Shown here: in pieces, positions 60,960 through 64,000 of the stretch | Position numbering within the stretch: the first letter of the stretch is position 1 | Layout of the letters: each line of letters starts with the position of its first letter | NCBI RefSeq assembly: GCF_037975245.1 | Contig: NC_092583.1 | Coordinates: 11,487,764-11,551,763 of the forward strand | DNA from: Apostichopus japonicus | Taxonomy: Eukaryota; Echinodermata; Holothuroidea; Aspidochirotida; Stichopodidae | Direction: 5' to 3' | Length of the DNA stretch: 64,000 nucleotides | Made by a program: the position numbers and the translations under genes | Notes under the pieces: model-generated | Seen by the model: only the letters and a program-made list of their open reading frames with translations | Told to the model about the DNA's origin: nothing | Database searches by the model: none

Positions 60960-62590
60960 CAAACAACAACAGCAGATCCCTAACCCAGGTTGGGCACACA
61001 TAGCATCAAACCATCCATAACAAAGTCACTACTAATGGCCCACTGTTTGCAACCAATAACACCAATAACGAAGGCGAGAAACCATCGTTCCCACACCAAC
61101 CGGACAATGGGACACTCCAGCAAAAGGTGTTGCATAGTCTCGATGGCCTTACAGCCCACACGGGGACAAATCCCATCACCTAAATGCCACCTGACTAGGC
61201 GAAAATGGTTAGTGATGAGGACCCCAATGCAATCCTCCTCGTCAAGTCCCGGAGACGGCTATCTAGTGACTTACAACACACAGATCTGGAGAGACGGCGG
61301 TTTGGCAAGCCGACGGGCACACAGGCGCGAGCATTGAACATAACACAGAGGGGCCCACCCAATTAACAGCTGTAACCTTCCCAGGGAGGGAGAGCCACCT
61401 CCGACTGAATGTTTCGAGCCTTGCCTCCACCGGATCAGCCTTCTCGGCCCAAGTGGTGGCCTCCGGGGCACCATAACCTAGCCAGATGCCATTTACCCTA
61501 TATCATGACATCTGACCAAGTAGCATCGAACGGGAGGAATTGGCCGCGCCAACCTCCTAAACGCAGCCCTTTGGTCTTCGACTTGTTAAGTCTGGCACCA
61601 GTAGCCTCTTGGAAGGTGGCCAAAACTTTCGATAAAGGCTTGAAGGAGGCGAGGTCCGACACAATACAAGTGACGTCATCGGCATATTGCACGCATTTAA
61701 CTCTAGCCCCACCCGGTACATTGAAGGGTCAAAAACCCAAGCATCTGTCCAGCGAGATACTGAGCGTTTCGCTGAAGAGAAAATACAACAACGGGGAGAG
61801 GGGACAACCCTGACGGACTCCCCTTCGAACCGGCAAGGGACCAGAAGTAAATCCGTTAACAGTGACCATGCACGTGACGTCCTTATATAGTAACGAGACC
61901 CAACGAATAAACACTGAGTTCAATCCGAAGGACTCTAAGGATCTGAACAGAAAGTCGTGATCTACCATGTCAAAGGCCTTCTCCTGGTCAAAGGAGACCA
62001 GTGCACATGCATGGTAAATCACTAACTTTAACAAAATCTATCAAGTCTCTCATCAATCAGAGGTTATGTTGAATACACTTGCCTCGCACAGCACAAGTCT
62101 GGGGAGGACCTACAATATCTGGCATCACATCCACTAAGCGATTTCCTAATGCTTTGGCCAGGATTTTGTAGTCCACATTTAACAGCGTTATTGGACACCT
62201 ATTAGGGTTCAAAGGGTCTCCCGACTTTGGGGGAGAACAATATTTCCAGCCCGCTGTGTTTGGCTCATGTAATTCAACTGGAAAGCGGTAGGCAACACGT
62301 CTCTCAAGTCCCCACCGAGAACCTCCCAGAAGGTCCTATAGAACTCAGCAGGGAGGCCATCGGGACCGGGGGACTTTCCCTTCTTCTTCGCTGCTACCGC
62401 TGTCCAGAGCTCAGCAACGGAGAGATTCGAACCCAAGCTATCGTTTTTACTCTGAAGGGGGGGGGGGGGGCTTTGTCTATACCAGACAACAAGTCTTCCT
62501 GGAGATCCTCGCTAACAGCAGCTCTGGAGTACAGGTTCGAAAAGAACGACCTAAATACCTCAGATGACTAGTGACCTGCGTGTGTTGTTC
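60960..62590 (-). pseudogene. decayed Tx1/L1-like LINE ORF2 (reverse transcriptase and C-terminal part)
   Basis: In transcript order the blocks are KKGKSPGPDGLPAEFY near 62390, CPITLLNVDYKILAK near 62170, SFDQEKAFDMVDH near 61990, RRGVRQGCPLSPLLY near 61810, the catalytic QYADDV near 61685, and a C-terminal CPRVGCKAIETMQHLLLECP near 61140. These are the ordered hallmarks of a Tx1/L1-type reverse transcriptase. The blocks lie in different frames with stops, so the copy is dead. The endonuclease half is absent. Confidence 0.88.
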
Positions 62591-63393
62591 GCAGAATTGA
62601 CGTTGTGTTTATGGAGGGTGCACAATCGTAAAAAATCTCCCAATTAGTCGGTATTAACATCTGGTCGGTTTTCCCTCAAGTTACCCTTTATACAGTTGAC
62701 TCAATGTAATCAGTCTTACATGACACTCGTAACTCCCATAAAATAACGGGCTTTGCGACAGTGTCTATCCACGGTCGATCACACCTCAAAGTTCCCCAAT
62801 AAGTCCTAAGAAGCTTCCTGAGCCAAAGTGGCACAATTAGAATACCAGCCATAACATATAGTCAGGGTGCTAGCCCGGCTCCATTTACACGTTTGAGGAC
62901 GGAAGGTTTGATGGTCCCGATCAGTAAAAGGCACAGGGGGTCTTGGGAATGAATATATATGAAATTTCCTTTTTTCCAGGCGGCCATCTTGGATTCTGGC
63001 CGCCATATTGGAAGTGGTTGGCCTAAGCAACATGCCATGACCATCATCTGTTTCAGTGAACCCGGAAACACCTGAATTGACCCCTCATTTGTTCATCTCC
63101 GATTTTAACAGCCAGATATATGACATTTCCTTCTTTTTTTCTGGTAGCCATCTTGGATTTTGGCCGCCATCTTGGAAAATCGGGGCCGATCAAGTGGGCT
63201 CCACGGATAAAATCAAAAGATAGGTCGAAAAGAAACTCCATGCCAAATTTGATACTTTTGTCCGGCCGGTAACGTTAATCCTGAAAATTGTTGCTAAGCC
63301 ACCTGACTAATGCAGCATATGTTGGTAGAAGTTTTAGCCATCGCCAAATATGATTTGGATAAATAATATCACGCATTATTTTCAATTTATAGC

Positions 63394-63506
63394 CACAAAA
63401 AAAAACTATGCCACCAAATATTGGGGGGGGGGTGGAGGATATTAGATACTATTACCCCCACATAAAATATTGGGGGGACATGTCCCCCCCCCATGAGCGC
63501 CGCCCA
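63394..63506. mobile_element. right end of a hAT-type element related to 51526-52455
   Basis: ACTATGCCACCAAATATTGG, a G-run, GGATATTAGATACTAT and a final CATGAGCGCCGCCCA parallel 52335-52455. The left end was not found, so the copy is truncated or diverged. Confidence 0.65.
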
Positions 63507-64000
63507 CGTTCCCGCCTCATCTTTGCATTGATTAATGCAGCTGTAGCACATAGTTTAATAATTGGGCTGTGCTGGTAACGCAACCAAGATCGCAAGTATG
63601 CCTATTAGCATCCCGTGGGACTACCAGTAGGCTGAGAAGCATATATCACCTAGCATTTCTGCCGTATCTGGTCAGATGGAGTCTGTTTCAATTTCATAGG
63701 GCTAAAGACATTCTAATAATTTAATGTTCTACAAAAAACAGCAATGGTGTCTCCAGGCGCGTATCCGGGGGGTGTTGGGGGCGCGCGCCCCCCGGGAAAG
63801 AAGAGAGAAGAAAAGAAGAAAAAAGGGAACAAAGAAGGGGGAGGTGGGAAGAGGAGGAAGGAGAGGAAGGAAGGGAAAATAAAAAGAAGAAGGAGAGAAA
63901 AAGGAGGGTGTAGAAGATAAACGCCAAGACACCGGGAAGAGAAAGAGAACAGTGATAATTACAACGCTGATCCCTTTTCTATACACAAGTTAGCCAGTGA
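63507..64000. other. gene-free end of window
   Basis: A GGCGCGTATCC plus GGGGGCGCGCGCCCCC hairpin at 63757-63795 resembles the left terminus of another hAT element running off the window. It is followed by a polypurine tract to about 63950. Confidence 0.4.

Larger units (their letters stand above)
60203..63309. mobile_element. 3.1-kb element with long inverted termini
   Basis: It begins TAGTCAGGTGGCTTAGCAA and ends with the complement. Inverted similarity extends for about 350 bases per side and includes CAAGATGGCCGCC and ATGTCATATATCTGGCTGT motifs. The left terminus holds two direct copies of a ~165-bp subunit. ATG flanks both ends (60200-60202, 63310-63312), a possible 3-bp duplication. 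A LINE remnant occupies the centre. Confidence 0.7.

Overview
The window is animal nuclear DNA: split genes with GT-AG introns, long gene-poor stretches, abundant (AT)n microsatellites, many poly-G/poly-C runs, tRNA-derived SINEs, decayed LINEs and a dense load of short hAT-type transposons. A metazoan DNA primase large subunit, a secreted multi-module VWC protein and a short TTAGGG tract fit a marine deuterostome invertebrate such as an echinoderm. The sequence alone does not settle the species.

Only two protein-coding genes can be supported. (1) A four-exon plus-strand gene at 25008-30048 encodes a PRIM2-like DNA primase large subunit (724 aa). It has all four 4Fe-4S cysteines, a short N terminus and an unusual ~300-aa charged C-terminal tail. 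(2) A minus-strand gene has at least six exons between 53582 and 41674. It encodes a signal peptide, one ten-cysteine VWC domain and four diverged copies of a ~145-residue four-cysteine module I do not recognise. Every junction is phase 1, so each module sits on its own 1-1 symmetric exon. Its 3' end is unresolved.

Layout: 1-9249 no gene, microsatellites and a paired CRE; 9250-10874 an inverted element made of two arrays of 20-21 bp dyad monomers around CTTAAG; 10875-17100 no gene, tRNA-like SINE remnants; 17190-18060 a ~205-bp tandem repeat split by a hAT MITE; 18967-19595 another hAT MITE; 20322-20549 a long hairpin; 22354-23454 a hAT element containing a second hAT element, with a paralogous empty site at 20545-20650; 24134-24299 (ATC)n; 25008-30048 the primase gene; 30049-36880 repeats, a LINE fragment and a hAT copy at 32968-33373; 36885-37258 a block duplicated at 58093-58450; 39416-53582 the secreted-protein gene, whose 5.9-kb first intron is full of mobile elements; 53900-54830 SINE and AT repeats; 55840-56215 a (TTCCCC)n tract; 58453-60092 a second dyad-array element with 20-bp units; 60203-63309 a 3.1-kb element with long inverted termini enclosing a broken Tx1/L1-like LINE; and a hAT end near 63.4-63.5 kb.

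The two genes show no functional link. The most unusual content is the dyad-array elements (9.2-10.9, 50.3-50.9 and 58.5-60.1 kb), the exon-per-module secreted protein, the tailed primase subunit, and the hAT nest with its empty-site control.
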